Shown piece by piece: positions 45,300 through 53,107 of a stretch of DNA of 64,000 nucleotides; positions within the stretch are counted from its first letter, which is position 1; each line of letters starts with the position of its first letter. The position numbers and the translations under genes are program-made. The notes beneath the pieces are model-generated. The model did not search any database. It worked only from the letters and a program-made list of their open reading frames with translations, and had not been told where the DNA came from. Source of the stretch: Cohaesibacter gelatinilyticus (GTDB taxonomy: Bacteria; Pseudomonadota; Alphaproteobacteria; Rhizobiales; Cohaesibacteraceae); contig NZ_OBEL01000001.1 in assembly GCF_900215605.1 (NCBI RefSeq), positions 1,240,001 through 1,304,000 of the forward strand, read 5' to 3'.

Positions 45300-45719
45300 C
45301 TAGGGCAAAACCCGGTTCAAAGCTTGCTCGACAATCAACCAGCTACCAATCGGGATAACCAGACATCCAGCAATCAGCCAATACCAGCGACGCTCGCCAA
45401 TCAGAAGCATGACACCCAGAGCAAGCAATGGGGCAATATATTCAAATCCGGCCAGTGACATCAGATAGACGCAGCTGATGATCAGTGAGAAAAAAACAAT
45501 GCTGCGAAGAATGACCAGCGGCACAAATTGGATTTTCTCGCGACTGGAAATCAACTGAATCGCCGCAGCGATGATCATGATGATGGCGATGGCGCGGGGC
45601 AGGGTGCCTGGGCCAATCCGCCCATAATCAACTTCTTCGACCTGGCTCGGGATAATAGCGACCAGCAAGATCAGTCCGGAGAGTAATAGAAAAGCTGAAA
45701 TCCAGCGTTCTGCATTCAT
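45300..45719 (-). CDS. tctB: Tripartite tricarboxylate transporter, small membrane subunit
   Basis: This 139-residue protein has four predicted membrane segments and the TctB pattern: an early YGRIGPGTLPRAIAI loop and a late LIGERRWYWLI segment. It associates with TctA. It is encoded between tctC (60 bp upstream) and tctA (87 bp downstream) on the same strand. Sequence conservation in TctB is low, so the call rests on size, topology and neighbours. Confidence 0.9.
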   Translation of the reverse strand: MNAERWISAFLLLSGLILLVAIIPSQVEEVDYGRIGPGTLPRAIAIIMIIAAAIQLISSREKIQFVPLVILRSIVFFSLIISCVYLMSLAGFEYIAPLLALGVMLLIGERRWYWLIAGCLVIPIGSWLIVEQALNRVLP

Positions 45720-45741
45720 GCGCTCCTCCCAAAGCGAAAAA

Positions 45742-45767
45742 GCACCACCCAGAGAAATGGGTGATGC
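45742..45767 (-). other. Stem-loop between tctC and tctB
   Basis: A 10-bp stem with one mismatch (GCACCACCCA / TGGGTGATGC, 6-nt loop) lies 12 bp after the tctC stop. Such intercistronic hairpins commonly protect the mRNA of the abundant binding protein relative to the membrane subunits. Confidence 0.5.
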
Positions 45768-45779
45768 TGTAGCTTCTGC

Positions 45780-46730
45780 TTACTTCGTCGCTGCAACCAG
45801 CTCTTCAACTGAATGCAGGCCGGACTTGAGCTTGTCACTGGTACCTTCAGCACCAAGGTTGGTTGGAACAGTGAACATCACATTGGTGATCAGCTCAGCC
45901 AGTGCATCGGAATTGATGGCTTTGTCCAGAGCCGCAGACAATGCTTCCTTGGCTTCGCCAGACAGACCCTTTGGAGCTGCCAGATAGAAATATGGCTCTA
46001 CAGAATAAGGATAGCCCTGTTCGATAAGAGATTCCGTATCAGGAGAATAATCCTGTCTAGTCTGGGTCGCGACAGCAAGCATCTTCAGCTGACCGGATTT
46101 CACATATTTGATGTGAGCACCAGCGCCGAAACCAATCTGAATATGGCCACCCAACAGGCCTTGAATGATCTCAGCGCCACTCTTGTGAGAGACATATTCA
46201 AAACCAGCTTGTTCGGTCTGGTTTACGGCACGCATCATCATTTCCTGAGGCTTTGCATCAAAGCCAATCAGACCGCCGCCATTTTTCTTGGCATGGGCAA
46301 CGAACTCAGCAAATGTGTTATAGGGCGCTTCTTTCGGTGCAACGATCGCAAGAGGTGCCAGCACAACAGTTGCAAGATAATCGAAGCTGTCGACCTTGAA
46401 TGGCAACTTGTCGCCACGAAGGGCCAAATTCATCAGGGTTGGAATGGTAACACCCATGCCGATCTTGCGACCATCTGGCTTGGCACGAACCAGACCGGAG
46501 AACATAGCAACACCGCCACCGCCTGGTTTGTTCTCAACGATCACATCCCATCCGGTCTGCTTTTCCATCTCAGCAGCAATGGCACGGCCAAGACTGTCAG
46601 TCGAACCACCGGAGCCAAATCCAACCTGAATGGTGACTGGCCCAGATGGTTTCCAGTCGGCAGCTGCCACTGGAAGACAGCCCAGCATCACAGCGGCTGC
46701 AAGTGTGGTCACTTTTTTCATCAAGGTCAT
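45780..46730 (-). CDS. tctC: Tripartite tricarboxylate transporter, substrate-binding protein
   Basis: This 316-residue periplasmic binding protein (Bug/TctC family) has a signal peptide (about residues 1-23, ending LPVAAA). The mature protein starts DWKPSGPVTIQVGFGSGGSTD. The Bug hallmark VENKPGGGG and the following KPDG are present, and the ligand carboxylate is normally held by the two loops around those motifs. ATG 46730 has GGAGG 6 nt upstream. It is encoded 22 bp after the universal stress protein gene and before tctB. Confidence 0.94.
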   Translation of the reverse strand: MTLMKKVTTLAAAVMLGCLPVAAADWKPSGPVTIQVGFGSGGSTDSLGRAIAAEMEKQTGWDVIVENKPGGGGVAMFSGLVRAKPDGRKIGMGVTIPTLMNLALRGDKLPFKVDSFDYLATVVLAPLAIVAPKEAPYNTFAEFVAHAKKNGGGLIGFDAKPQEMMMRAVNQTEQAGFEYVSHKSGAEIIQGLLGGHIQIGFGAGAHIKYVKSGQLKMLAVATQTRQDYSPDTESLIEQGYPYSVEPYFYLAAPKGLSGEAKEALSAALDKAINSDALAELITNVMFTVPTNLGAEGTSDKLKSGLHSVEELVAATK

Positions 46731-46752
46731 GGTTATCCTCCCTCATGAACCC

Positions 46753-47598
46753 TTAGTGTGATAGAAATACCGGCAAATGTGTCTCTGCAAGCACCTGAGA
46801 CGTCACGCCGCCCCATATGTCTTCTGCCAGTTTGGAATGCTCATAAGCTCCCATTACCAGCAGCCCTGCATCCTCCTGTTTGCAAACGTCCAATAGGGTC
46901 GTTGCAATGGATTTTTCTGTTCTGGGCAGGAAGAGATGCTTGGCGTCGACACCATGCCGTTTCATTATTGTTTGAAGATCAATCTGATCTTGTTTCTTTC
47001 CGGTTTTCGGACCACCAATGGTCACGATGGTGACATCGGACTTGGTTTCGAGAATATGCATCGCATCAAAAAATGCACGCGAAGCTGTCCGTCTTCCATC
47101 CCACGCAACAACGGCCTTTTCATTGATTGAGCCCGCTGCATGGCTGGCAGGCGCATGGCTCTTTGGTGCCACGATGATTGGGCGGCCAGATGAATAGGCA
47201 ATTCTGTCTGGATGGAGTTCCAGCTCGTCAGCAGCCAGAAGATTTTCATATTGGCCGACGACCGTTACATCAAACAGGCGCGCATAACGAGAGACTGCGA
47301 GATCAGGATTGGCTTTCACATCAATCCAGTGGATGCGCTCGGAGGGCAATTCACCATCCATGAATGACTGAAATTTTTCAGCCACTTCATCGGTGCGCTT
47401 CAGAACGATATCGGAGATGGAATCTTGAACGGAACCAAGAAGCCATTTGGGTATGCTGCGTGTGATGTTGGATGCACCATGAGCCATGATGCCGGTAAGA
47501 TGCGCATCATATTTGTTGGCCATCTGCACGCCCATATGGAGTGCGGCATCGGAAGCTTCGCCACCATTATAAGCGACAAGAATATTCTTGATTGCCAT
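46753..47598 (-). CDS. Two-domain universal stress protein
   Basis: This 281-residue protein has tandem UspA folds. The first starts KNILVAYNGGEASDAALHMGV. The second contains KAVVAWDGRRTASRAF and ends LGAYEHSKLAEDIWGGVTSQVL-like (VMGAYEHSKLAED), with the ATP-loop glycines partly kept. UspA proteins are often encoded with transporters and may modulate them. The start ATG 47598 has AGGAG 8 nt upstream. It is the first gene of the transporter/sulfatase operon, and a palindromic operator candidate lies 55-75 bp upstream. Confidence 0.88.
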   Translation of the reverse strand: MAIKNILVAYNGGEASDAALHMGVQMANKYDAHLTGIMAHGASNITRSIPKWLLGSVQDSISDIVLKRTDEVAEKFQSFMDGELPSERIHWIDVKANPDLAVSRYARLFDVTVVGQYENLLAADELELHPDRIAYSSGRPIIVAPKSHAPASHAAGSINEKAVVAWDGRRTASRAFFDAMHILETKSDVTIVTIGGPKTGKKQDQIDLQTIMKRHGVDAKHLFLPRTEKSIATTLLDVCKQEDAGLLVMGAYEHSKLAEDIWGGVTSQVLAETHLPVFLSH

Positions 47599-47647
47599 TC
47601 AATCACTCCTCTCGTTAGGGACTGATTTTAGGCTCGGGGCGGGGGAC

Positions 47648-47673
47648 CTGTATGTCCCCTGCTTAATGGGACA
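47648..47673. promoter_or_regulatory. Inverted repeat upstream of the transporter/sulfatase operon
   Basis: TGTCCC-N9-GGGACA (47653-47673) is a clean inverted repeat. It overlaps the word CTGTATGTCCC (47648-47658), whose reverse complement GGGACATACAG recurs at 48787-48797 just before the aminotransferase start. Both occurrences point the same way relative to their operon, so it may be the site of the LuxR-type regulator encoded between them. Confidence 0.45.
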
Positions 47674-47732
47674 AGATGACGCGGCAACTCGATAGGTTCA
47701 ATTCATTGATAATGAAAGAGTTTCTTGCTTGC

Positions 47733-48494
47733 TTAGTTTTCGTTGGTATTACAAAGCGCAAAGAGGGCGGACTTGGAGTTGATACCCAATTTCTCATAAG
47801 AGCGCTTGCGATAAGTCGTAACCGTATTGGCGGCGAGGCCCAGTTGCCAGGCGATTGCTTCTGTCGTCAGGCCTTTGAGGACAAGCTTGCAGACTTCCTG
47901 CTCTCGGCTGGACAGTGTATTGAGCGGGCTTTTATGGGACTCGGTCTGCTCCTTGGAATAGTGCAGCAACACAATCTGGGCGATCATGTCCCAGAAGAGA
48001 TGACGTATTTTTTGCTCACTGACAGAAAAGAGGCCGCTCTCCTTGTAGCGATAGAAATTCATCAAAATAGTGTCACCATAACTGCTGGCAACGACAGAGA
48101 TGACATCGACAATGCCTGGATCGGCGAAATAGGTCTTGTAAAACAGCTCCGACATCTGAGGCCGCAGATCCGCAAGGTTGCGCAACTGCACTCCATCCTG
48201 ATGGCGGCAAGTATCAATAACAGAGCGAAGTGGGTCACTCTTGTAACCATCGCTTAGATATTTCTGCGCCAGGAGCAGAGCGGTTTTCTGATGGTTGTTG
48301 TTGAAGGATAGATAGCAGTCCGGCGTTTCCGTCCGAAAGGAATAGATCATACATTGATCAGCCTGAATGACTTTCTCAATGACCGACAGAAAATCCCTGT
48401 TGAAATGGTCCTTGCCCGCCGCCTTCATGCATTTGAGGACGATATCAATGAAATCCGGTGACCCTTCACCCTGCAAGTGCCATTCAAGTGTCAT
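47733..48494 (-). CDS. LuxR-family transcriptional regulator, copy 1
   Basis: This 253-residue regulator has an N-terminal sensor region of about 180 residues of unknown ligand and a C-terminal GerE/LuxR helix-turn-helix (LNTLSSREQEVCKLVLKGLTTEAIAWQL...). It ends KLGINSKSALFALC. It is clearly paralogous to the regulator at 54736: both share QKTALLLAQKYL-type and DPLRS stretches in the sensor part. The sensor does not show the tryptophan/aspartate set of acyl-homoserine lactone receptors by eye. The gene lies between the transporter operon and the aminotransferase operon. The ATG at 48494 is preferred over 48536. Confidence 0.87.
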   Translation of the reverse strand: MTLEWHLQGEGSPDFIDIVLKCMKAAGKDHFNRDFLSVIEKVIQADQCMIYSFRTETPDCYLSFNNNHQKTALLLAQKYLSDGYKSDPLRSVIDTCRHQDGVQLRNLADLRPQMSELFYKTYFADPGIVDVISVVASSYGDTILMNFYRYKESGLFSVSEQKIRHLFWDMIAQIVLLHYSKEQTESHKSPLNTLSSREQEVCKLVLKGLTTEAIAWQLGLAANTVTTYRKRSYEKLGINSKSALFALCNTNEN

Positions 48495-48567
48495 GATGCG
48501 ATCTTTTCTTCTCTGGTTCGATCTGGTCTGTCTCATTCATGAAAGTTGCGACAAGTATCAAGATTTA

Positions 48568-48596
48568 ATGTAACAATTAACATATTAACTTTTCAA
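48568..48596 (-). promoter_or_regulatory. Possible promoter of LuxR-type gene copy 1
   Basis: On the minus strand TTGAAA (48591-48596) and TTACAT (48568-48573) are spaced by 17 bp in an AT-rich stretch with TTAAT repeats, about 74 bp before the start codon. The 48495-48800 gap holds no gene; it contains this promoter and that of the aminotransferase operon. Confidence 0.35.
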
Positions 48597-48786
48597 GATT
48601 TGATAGTCTCGAAACTCTCAATCCCGCCATTTTCTAAGGTGCGTTTTATCCCGATTTGCCCGTTACAGGTCTGTCCCCTTTTCCAGAGGGCATCTTTTTC
48701 TGACGATTTTTCTAGAATAGGGGCAACAGATCAACATTTGCGCCCATTTGGGCATTTCCGTTCTCAATTGAGCGGTCCGACAGGGA

Positions 48787-48826
48787 GGGACATACAGATC
48801 ATGGGACAAGCGACACAAGGGACATA
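48787..48826 (+). promoter_or_regulatory. Three GGGACA words at 16-bp spacing over the aminotransferase start
   Basis: GGGACA occurs at 48787, 48803 and 48819, exactly 16 bp apart. The first is within GGGACATACAG and just upstream of the start codon, and the other two lie inside the first codons. A TGTCCC also occurs at 48672. It could be an operator shared with the transporter operon, or chance. Confidence 0.3.
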
Positions 48827-49883
48827 TCAAGCCGGTCTATCTGCCGCTGAAGTCGCCAACCTTGCAGGTGACAATCCGATAATCAAACTCTCATCAAACG
48901 AAAATCCGTTCGGTCCATCCCCGAAAGCGATTGCGGCAGCGCAGGAAACGCTGGCTCAGGTCAATTCATATCCTGAGCGGGATGATGCCAAAATCCGCGA
49001 AGCCCTCGCTGCTTTTCACGGCAACGGATTGAGCGAAGAAAACTTCTTCTCTGCAAATAGTGGCGTTGAAACACTGGCTTTGATTGAAGAGGCACTGATC
49101 AACCCAAAAGAGCGAGCCATCATCTGCCCCCCTTGTTTTGGTGCGTATCGCTCATCCCTCGGCAATCGAGACGCCCTCATTGATGCGGTACCCTTGAAAG
49201 GGGATCACTATGAGGTGGATGTCGAGGGAATCCTTTCTGCCGTCACTGAAGACACAAGACTGGTCTATCTGTGCAATCCGAACAATCCGACCGGAACGTT
49301 CTTCGGTCAGGACATTCTGGACGCGGTTCTTGACGGTCTGCCAGACCATGTCACTCTGATTTATGACGAAGTCTATTATCAATTTGCGACCGAGTTTGAT
49401 CTGCCAGATGCACAAAAGCATGTTCGTGATGGTCGCAACATTGTCATCGTCCATAGCTTCTCCAAAGCCTATGGCCTTGCTGGCATGCGCATCGGATATG
49501 GCATCGGCCCTGCAGATATTATCAAAAAGATCCGGGGCAAGAAGCGTAGCTTCCATGTCAATTCCGTTTCCATGGCGGCGGCACTGGCTGCGATTAATGA
49601 CGAAGAGCATTTATCCCAAACCGTTAGCAATAACACCCTGGAGCGGGTTCGTGTCTCTCAAGGTCTGAAACAGCTGGGTTTGAAGGTTGCGCCAAGCCAG
49701 TCGAATTTCGTCATGTTCCAATGCCCCTACGATCTCTCAGCCAAAGAACTGACTACCAAGCTGGTGGCCGTAGGAGTCATGGTGCGACCTGCTTTTGATC
49801 TTACAACCCATATTCGCGCCACGATTGGCAAGCCTGACGAGAATGCTCGCATGCTTGCAGCGCTCTCCGATATCTTGAAATAA
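48801..49883 (+). CDS. PLP-dependent aminotransferase (HisC-like, class I/II)
   Basis: This 360-residue fold-type I aminotransferase resembles histidinol-phosphate and aromatic aminotransferases. Visible are LSSNENPFGPSPKAI, YLCNPNNPTGTFF, IYDEVYYQFA and the PLP lysine in HSFSKAYGLAGMRIGYG. The C-terminal arginine for the alpha-carboxylate is in THIRATIGKPDEN. No his-operon genes are near. Followed by a ThDP-dependent decarboxylase-like enzyme and an aldehyde dehydrogenase, it most likely converts an amino acid to its 2-oxo acid. The start ATG 48801 has GGAGGG about 12 nt upstream. Confidence 0.88.
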   Translation: MGQATQGTYQAGLSAAEVANLAGDNPIIKLSSNENPFGPSPKAIAAAQETLAQVNSYPERDDAKIREALAAFHGNGLSEENFFSANSGVETLALIEEALINPKERAIICPPCFGAYRSSLGNRDALIDAVPLKGDHYEVDVEGILSAVTEDTRLVYLCNPNNPTGTFFGQDILDAVLDGLPDHVTLIYDEVYYQFATEFDLPDAQKHVRDGRNIVIVHSFSKAYGLAGMRIGYGIGPADIIKKIRGKKRSFHVNSVSMAAALAAINDEEHLSQTVSNNTLERVRVSQGLKQLGLKVAPSQSNFVMFQCPYDLSAKELTTKLVAVGVMVRPAFDLTTHIRATIGKPDENARMLAALSDILK

Positions 49884-49908
49884 CCAGCCAGGACTTAAGA
49901 CAGCTATC

Positions 49909-51522
49909 ATGACAAAGCCAACAACAATGACTGGCGGCGAAGCCGTTGTGAAATCCCTCACCAAGCTTGGTATTGATACCATCTTTGGTTTGCCGGGTGT
50001 TCAAAATGACTGGCTTTACAATGCCTTCTACGATCATCGTGATGATTTTCGCATCATTCATACCCGCCATGAACAGGGTGCTGCCTATATGGGCATGGGC
50101 CATGCATTAGCCTCAGACAAGCCAACTGTTTTCAATGTTGTGCCGGGTCCGGGTCTTCTGAATGCAACTGCCGCCATGTCGACTGCCTATGCGCTGAATG
50201 CCAAACTGATGTGCCTGACTGGTCAGATCAATTCAAAGACCATCGGCAAGGATTTCGGCGAACTACACGAGATCAACAATCAGCTGGAAATCATTCGCTC
50301 TCTGACCAAATGGGCCGAACGCGGTAACAGCCCTGCTGAAATTCCAGGTCTGATGCGCGAATCCTTCCAGCAAATGTTGTCCGGTCGTGCCCGTCCGGTG
50401 GGGCTGGAAGTTCCAATGGATATCTTGGCAGCGCAAGGTGAAGTTGCTGTAGATTTCGATGCGGTATCTCCGAGCTATCCAGAACTTGACGAGGACGCAG
50501 TCAGAGATGCGGTCAAGCTTCTGGGTAAGGCCAAAAATCCGATGATCTTTGTCGGGTCTGGCGCCCAAGGCTGTAGCAGCGAGGTGCGTTTGCTGGCTGA
50601 AATGCTACAAGCTCCGGTGATCGGTTATCGCACCGGTATGGGCGTTGTTGATGCCCGCAGTCCATATTCGCTGCACCAGCCAGCCGCCAAAGATCTTTGG
50701 ATGAAAGCTGATGTCGTACTGGCAATCGGCACCAATATGCGCGTTCCAGCTCGCAAATGGTCCAAGAAACATCTGCCGGACATCATTCGCATTGATGTGG
50801 ATGAGACGTCCCACAACAAGTTCTATGAGCCCAAACTGGCGATCACCGCTCGTGCGGAGCAGGCACTGCCTGTGCTGATCAATCGTCTGGGCGTGGAAAA
50901 TGACAAGCGCGTATCTCGCGAAGATGAGTTTCTTGCAGCGAAAGCCGATTGGGCAAAACGTTCCTCTGTACTGGAACCTCAGCTTAGTTATCTCAAAGTC
51001 ATCCGCGAAGAACTAGGCGAAGATGGCATTTTTGTTGACGAACTGACCCAGGTCGGTTTTGTCAGCCGGATTTGCTATCCTGTCTATAATCCGAGAACTT
51101 ACATCTCCACCGGCTATCAGGGTACATTGGGATATGGCTTCCCGACTGCCTTGGGTGTGAAGGTCGCAAGACCAGATGTGCCGGTCATTTCCGTTACCGG
51201 AGATGGTGGCTTCATGTTTGGTGTACAGGAACTGGCAACTGCTGTTCAGCACAAAATTCCTTTGATCGTGCTGCTGTTCAACAACAACCAATATGGCAAT
51301 GTTCAGCAGATGCAGAAAAACAATTATGGCGGTCGTGTCATTGCCACTGATCTGCATAATCCGGATTTTGTGAAAATGGCCGAAAGCTTTGGCGCTCAAG
51401 GTATCCTGGCAAATGGTCCGGAAGAAGTGCGAGCTGCCATTCGCAAGGCACAGACAGTAGACGTTCCAACTGTCATTGAAATTCCAATCGGCGATATGCC
51501 GAGTGTCGATCAGTTCAGATAG
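49909..51522 (+). CDS. Thiamine-diphosphate-dependent decarboxylase / acetolactate-synthase-like enzyme
   Basis: This 537-residue protein has the three-domain layout of the POX/ALS family. The N-terminal PYR domain shows FGLPGVQNDWLY and the catalytic glutamate in THRHEQ-like TRHEQGAAYMG. The C-terminal PP domain has GDGGFMFGVQELATAVQHKIPLIVLLFNNNQYG, the ThDP/Mg motif GDG...NN. True acetolactate synthases bind FAD and pair with a small subunit, which is absent here. Lying between an aminotransferase and an aldehyde dehydrogenase gene, it is best read as a 2-oxo acid decarboxylase. Alternatives are sulfopyruvate-, phosphonopyruvate- or arylpyruvate-type decarboxylases. Confidence 0.88.
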   Translation: MTKPTTMTGGEAVVKSLTKLGIDTIFGLPGVQNDWLYNAFYDHRDDFRIIHTRHEQGAAYMGMGHALASDKPTVFNVVPGPGLLNATAAMSTAYALNAKLMCLTGQINSKTIGKDFGELHEINNQLEIIRSLTKWAERGNSPAEIPGLMRESFQQMLSGRARPVGLEVPMDILAAQGEVAVDFDAVSPSYPELDEDAVRDAVKLLGKAKNPMIFVGSGAQGCSSEVRLLAEMLQAPVIGYRTGMGVVDARSPYSLHQPAAKDLWMKADVVLAIGTNMRVPARKWSKKHLPDIIRIDVDETSHNKFYEPKLAITARAEQALPVLINRLGVENDKRVSREDEFLAAKADWAKRSSVLEPQLSYLKVIREELGEDGIFVDELTQVGFVSRICYPVYNPRTYISTGYQGTLGYGFPTALGVKVARPDVPVISVTGDGGFMFGVQELATAVQHKIPLIVLLFNNNQYGNVQQMQKNNYGGRVIATDLHNPDFVKMAESFGAQGILANGPEEVRAAIRKAQTVDVPTVIEIPIGDMPSVDQFR

Positions 51523-51531
51523 GGGGATGTC

Positions 51532-52398
51532 ATGCTTGAAGAATCTATTGTCATTGATGTCTCATCCTCTGTCGGAAGCCAGATGATGGAAGCGGTCAAG
51601 TCACGACGCATGGTGTTCGTGGCTGGCCTGCCGAGTGCTGGCAAAAGCTTCATCCTGCAGCAGCTGACTATCATGGCAGGCATAGAGGGCCGCAAGGTCT
51701 ATTCTCTGCAATGGGATGATGCGCGCCGCTCATTCGAGACAGAAGAGGCTCTTGCTCGCTTTCCTGAGGTTGATAATCTCACGCACCCCGCAATCCGCAA
51801 AGCTGTTGGATATTGGGTTCGCAATGCAGTCGTCAAATGGCATGCAGCTAATCCAGATCCTGCAAATACTCTCATCGTTGAGCTGCCCGTTATGGGCGGT
51901 CGTTTTGTGGAATTGATGCAACAACATGATGATGAAGCGGAAAACTTGTTGGCCAGTGATCAGGTCATCATGTTCACGCCAATCCCGAGCGTTGAGGTGA
52001 GGGCGGCAATCGAGAATGTGCGGCAGGAAACCATCACCAATCCACGTCATGAGTTGGAAGCCAAGGATGCACCGCTCTATATCGTTCAAGCTGAATGGCA
52101 ATCTGTACGCCAGATCTACAATCAGCAGAATGGAATCGAGTCTGATGCCAAACGAGATTCAATTTATGATCCGGAAATCTATCGCGAGGTTTTCCTGAAC
52201 CTTCTGCGTTTCCGCAACTATTCCATCCTAGATATCGATCAACTCTATGAAGTAAAGGGGTCGGCCTATGAACGGCCTGTCCCTGTCGAGGTGATCGAAG
52301 CGGAAGAGGCAGACATCAAAGCATCCTACGAGAGATTGGACATCGAGTTTCCCGGAGAAAAAGCAGAAAGGGCCATTGATGACTGGGCAAACTATTAA
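51532..52398 (+). CDS. P-loop protein of unknown function
   Basis: I do not recognise a family. The 288-residue protein has a Walker A motif GLPSAGKSF at about residues 28-36, preceded by the hydrophobic strand MVFVAG. A hydrophobic strand ending in an acidic residue (NTLIVELP, about residue 115) may serve as Walker B. It lacks ABC or AAA signatures and is of kinase or phosphotransferase size. It starts 9 bp after the decarboxylase gene with AGGGGG upstream, and its end overlaps the HAD gene by 20 bp. A kinase paired with a HAD phosphatase is plausible, as is an ATP-dependent regulator of the neighbouring enzymes. Confidence 0.7.
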   Translation: MLEESIVIDVSSSVGSQMMEAVKSRRMVFVAGLPSAGKSFILQQLTIMAGIEGRKVYSLQWDDARRSFETEEALARFPEVDNLTHPAIRKAVGYWVRNAVVKWHAANPDPANTLIVELPVMGGRFVELMQQHDDEAENLLASDQVIMFTPIPSVEVRAAIENVRQETITNPRHELEAKDAPLYIVQAEWQSVRQIYNQQNGIESDAKRDSIYDPEIYREVFLNLLRFRNYSILDIDQLYEVKGSAYERPVPVEVIEAEEADIKASYERLDIEFPGEKAERAIDDWANY

Positions 52399-53107
52399 AA
52401 AACCAGCCGAAGCTCTTCTTCTGGATTTCGGCAGTGTTGTGACGCTGACAATGTTCGAAACCCATCGCATGTCGGAAAAATCCCTTGGTTTGCCTGAGGG
52501 CAGTCTGACCTGGATGGGGCCTTTTGATCCAGAACAGGATGAGCTTTGGTCCGCCATGCAGCGCGATGAAATGACAGAGCGCGACTATTGGCTGGCACGT
52601 ACGAAGGAAGTTGGCAAACTTCTGGGAGAAGACTGGACGGAGATGTCCCAATTTGTCAGACGCGCCAGAGGCAAGAACCCGCACGAGATCATTCGCCCTG
52701 AAACGCCCATGCTCATTGATGCGGTGAAAAAGGCAGGCAAAAAACTTGCTATCCTTTCCAATGAACTGGATCTATTTTTCGGCAAGGACTTGCGCGAACA
52801 GCTGGAATTCCTGAAGGACTTTGATGTCATCACGGATGCGACCTATACCCGAATTCTCAAGCCCAAGCCGGAAGCCTATCAGCTCTGCCTTGATGAACTG
52901 GGTCTGAATCCTGAGGATTGCGTCTTCATCGATGATCAGATGCGCAATGTGAAGGGGGGTAATGCCGTCGGCATTCAAGCGCTTCATTTGGACGTGTTCA
53001 ATCCGCAAGATGTGTTCAACGAGGCCTTGAAACGCCTTGGTATTGATCTTCGATTTTCCAATCCGGGAAACCCAATTCTCTCCAAACTTGACGGAGAATG
53101 CGTATGA
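52379..53107 (+). CDS. HAD-superfamily hydrolase
   Basis: This is a 242-residue HAD-IA hydrolase. Motif I is LLLDFGSVVT, with nucleophile Asp but Gly in place of the second Asp, as in YihX- and epoxide-hydrolase-N-type members. Motif II is LAILSNELD, motif III Lys is in RILKPKPEAY, and motif IV is CVFIDDQMRNVKGG. A helical cap lies between motifs I and II. It overlaps the P-loop gene by 20 bp and the aldehyde dehydrogenase gene by 4 bp (ATGA), so it is firmly within the operon. The substrate may be a phosphorylated intermediate. Confidence 0.85.
   Translation: MTGQTIKKPAEALLLDFGSVVTLTMFETHRMSEKSLGLPEGSLTWMGPFDPEQDELWSAMQRDEMTERDYWLARTKEVGKLLGEDWTEMSQFVRRARGKNPHEIIRPETPMLIDAVKKAGKKLAILSNELDLFFGKDLREQLEFLKDFDVITDATYTRILKPKPEAYQLCLDELGLNPEDCVFIDDQMRNVKGGNAVGIQALHLDVFNPQDVFNEALKRLGIDLRFSNPGNPILSKLDGECV

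Noticed and set aside
45813-46748. 311-codon open frame antisense to tctC
   Set aside because: tctC has a signal peptide, ribosome binding site and family motifs; the opposite frame is a shadow.
48801-49883. Aminotransferase as histidinol-phosphate aminotransferase (hisC)
   Set aside because: No histidine biosynthesis genes are near, and the operon partners point to catabolism; the resemblance is at superfamily level.
49909-51522. ThDP enzyme as acetolactate synthase (ilvB)
   Set aside because: No small subunit gene follows, and the aminotransferase/aldehyde dehydrogenase context fits a decarboxylase better.
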